Positions 22,199 to 23,317 of a stretch of 23,317 nucleotides of DNA are shown in pieces. Both the position numbers and the translations under genes were made by a program. Origin of the DNA: JAXDLK01 sp034666665 (GTDB lineage: Bacteria > Desulfobacterota > Binatia > JACPRU01); the NCBI GenBank assembly GCA_034666665.1, contig JAXDLK010000227.1, positions 1 through 23,317 on the forward strand. Direction: 5' to 3'. Position 1 is the stretch's first letter. Every line of letters begins with the position of its first letter. The notes below the pieces were generated by a model. The model saw only the letters and a list, made by a program, of their open reading frames with translations, was not told the origin of the DNA and made no database searches.

Positions 22199-22355
22199 AG
22201 CCCTTGTCGCGGCACGCCGTGCACACGGCGAAGATCTTTCGCTTGCCGTTCTCGACGCCCTTGAGGCCGGTCAGCAGCGCCGAGGCGGAATTCTTCCCGC
22301 ACGAGGCACACGTGGACGTCAGGGTCTTGTTGTCCTTGGCGCGTTCGCCCGCCAT
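22170..22355 (-). CDS. Small CxxC/CxxC zinc-ribbon protein (61 aa)
   Basis: I do not recognise a named family. The 61-residue basic product contains two cysteine pairs, C16-A-S-C19 and C45-T-A-C48, spaced by 25 residues, a classic zinc-ribbon layout. It ends RDKGWRPPGYSGF. ATG 22355 overlaps the etfA stop (TGATG), and GAAGGAG at 22362-22368 on the same strand lies 6 nt upstream, so the start is well supported. Coupling to etfA suggests co-expression with the flavoprotein; the role may be nucleic-acid binding or metal handling. The 3' end overlaps the convergent DHH gene by 16 bp. Confidence 0.82.
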   Translation of the reverse strand: MAGERAKDNKTLTSTCASCGKNSASALLTGLKGVENGKRKIFAVCTACRDKGWRPPGYSGF

Positions 22356-23317
22356 CAAGCGCTCCTTCTCGGCAGCTTCCCGAGCTCGTTACTTAGCGGG
22401 ACCAGCAGCTCGTTCCAATCGGCGATCACCGCGAGGTCGGCATGACGAAGCATCGGCGCCTTCGCATCCCGGTTGATCGCGACGATCGTACCTGCCCGTC
22501 GTACGCCGACGAGATGTTCGAAGGCGCCGCGAATCCCGATCGCCACGTAGAGGCGGGGCGAGATCGCCCGACCCGTCAGGCCGACCTGGTGCTGGCGAGG
22601 CAGCCAGCCGGCATCGGCGACGTCGCGGGTCGCGGCGATCGCGGCCCCCCCGAAGAGCGCGGCCAGCGCCTCGATTCCCTGGAGCGCCTCCGGGCCGCCG
22701 ATGCCGCGGCCGACGCCGATCGCGACCGCAGCGTCGTCGAGCGCGCGCGCGGAATCGGTGGCGGCGGTCGAGCGGCGTGACAGCACGCGCGACCGAGCCG
22801 GTGGCAGCTCGCCGATCGGAAGCGGCTCGACGATCGCGGAGCGTTGCGGGTCCGGCGCGAACGGCGTGAGCATCCCCGGACGGACGGTCGCCATCTGCGG
22901 CCGGGTCCGAGAGAGGATCGGAGCGACGACGCTGCCGCCGAACGCTGGTTTCCACTGCACGAGGCGGCCCTCACCGTCGAGGTTGAGATCGATGCAGTCG
23001 CCGGTGAGCCCGAGGCCGAGCCGCGCTGCGACGCGAGGCAGCAAGTCGCGTCCGAAGTAGGTGGAGGGGGCGATCAGCGACTCCGGTGAACACTGGGTGA
23101 TCGCGTGCGCGAGCGCCGGCGCCCAGACTTCCGCCATGTATTCGGAGAATGCCGGCTGGTCGGCGATCAGCACGCGATCCGCACCACGAGCGGCGAGATC
23201 TCCGGCGTGATCACGCGCTCCGGGTCCGATCGCCACGGCGACCGCCTCGCCGCCTCGTCCCCGCGCCAGCTCGACGGCCTTGCCGAGGAGCTCGTAGGTG
23301 ACCCGCCGCATCTCGCC
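22355..23317 (-). CDS. etfA: Electron transfer flavoprotein subunit alpha, 5'-truncated
   Basis: EtfA binds FAD and passes electrons from acyl-CoA dehydrogenases and related enzymes to the quinone pool or other acceptors. About 320 residues are seen and the frame stays open to the window edge (Gly-Glu before the first ATG at 23311), so the N-terminus is missing. The N-terminal domain has TYELLGKAVELARGRGGEAV and GRDLLPRVAARLGLGLTGDCID. The C-terminal FAD domain has GRGIGGPEALQGIEALAALFG, ATRDVADAGWLPRQHQVGLTG, RLYVAIGIRGAFEHLVGVR and AINRDAKAPMLRHADLAVIADW. The usual SGAIQH segment reads RGAFEH here. etfB probably lies upstream outside the window. Confidence 0.93.
   Translation of the reverse strand, partial: GEMRRVTYELLGKAVELARGRGGEAVAVAIGPGARDHAGDLAARGADRVLIADQPAFSEYMAEVWAPALAHAITQCSPESLIAPSTYFGRDLLPRVAARLGLGLTGDCIDLNLDGEGRLVQWKPAFGGSVVAPILSRTRPQMATVRPGMLTPFAPDPQRSAIVEPLPIGELPPARSRVLSRRSTAATDSARALDDAAVAIGVGRGIGGPEALQGIEALAALFGGAAIAATRDVADAGWLPRQHQVGLTGRAISPRLYVAIGIRGAFEHLVGVRRAGTIVAINRDAKAPMLRHADLAVIADWNELLVPLSNELGKLPRRSA

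Noticed and set aside
1..23317. CRISPR arrays, IS elements, phage genes, tRNA or rRNA genes
   Set aside because: No direct-repeat array, transposase, integrase, tRNA cloverleaf or rRNA segment was recognised on reading both strands by eye; a tRNAscan and Infernal run would settle this.

Overview
This window reads as a conserved housekeeping block from a GC-rich (by eye about two thirds G+C) Gram-negative bacterium, followed by accessory genes. Gene order and protein style point to a deltaproteobacterial-type lineage in the broad sense (Desulfobacterota, Myxococcota or Binatota-like). The signs are a long YidC with a periplasmic domain, parA-parB-bactofilin running straight into an F-ATPase operon that lacks subunits a and c, two b-type stalk subunits, and an electron-transfer flavoprotein. 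The lineage is inference from gene order; no marker phylogeny was run.

Layout: (1) The 3' part of gpsA (1-860) is followed by a promoter-bearing gap and then the classic origin-proximal cluster rpmH-rnpA-yidD-yidC-jag-mnmE-mnmG-rsmG-parA-parB (1048-9897). dnaA is not beside rpmH in this window. Two parS-like palindromes are embedded in this cluster. One is written into the first codons of mnmG (15 of 16 consensus positions) and one straddles the rsmG stop codon (13 of 16). (2) A bactofilin gene (9989-10564) precedes an F1Fo operon, atpF'-atpF-atpH-atpA-atpG-X-atpD-atpC (10667-17283). X is an unrecognised secreted, probably outer-membrane beta-barrel protein. It is translationally coupled to atpG and separates the gamma and beta subunit genes, and it is the most unusual item in the window. 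(3) Two M16-family peptidase-like genes follow atpC (17280-20254). The first has the full zinc motif; the second has lost it but carries an R...Y pair, which suggests an asymmetric heterodimer. (4) The right end holds a minus-strand secreted DUF4412-like protein, a divergent DHH/DHHA1 phosphoesterase, a 61-residue CxxC/CxxC zinc-ribbon protein, and the 3' part of etfA, the last two on the minus strand and coupled.

How the genes work together: rpmH, rnpA, yidD, yidC and jag serve ribosome, RNase P and membrane-protein biogenesis. mnmE and mnmG modify tRNA wobble uridine, and rsmG methylates 16S rRNA. parA, parB and parS segregate the chromosome, possibly scaffolded by the bactofilin. The atp genes make the F1 head and peripheral stalk. 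Four-base start/stop overlaps (ATGA, GTGA, TTGA) join many neighbours.

No tRNA, rRNA, CRISPR array, insertion sequence or prophage gene was seen. No stretch over 300 bp lacks a gene; the longest gap is 861-1047. Start codons are often GTG or TTG, so several 5' ends are judgement calls and are flagged.
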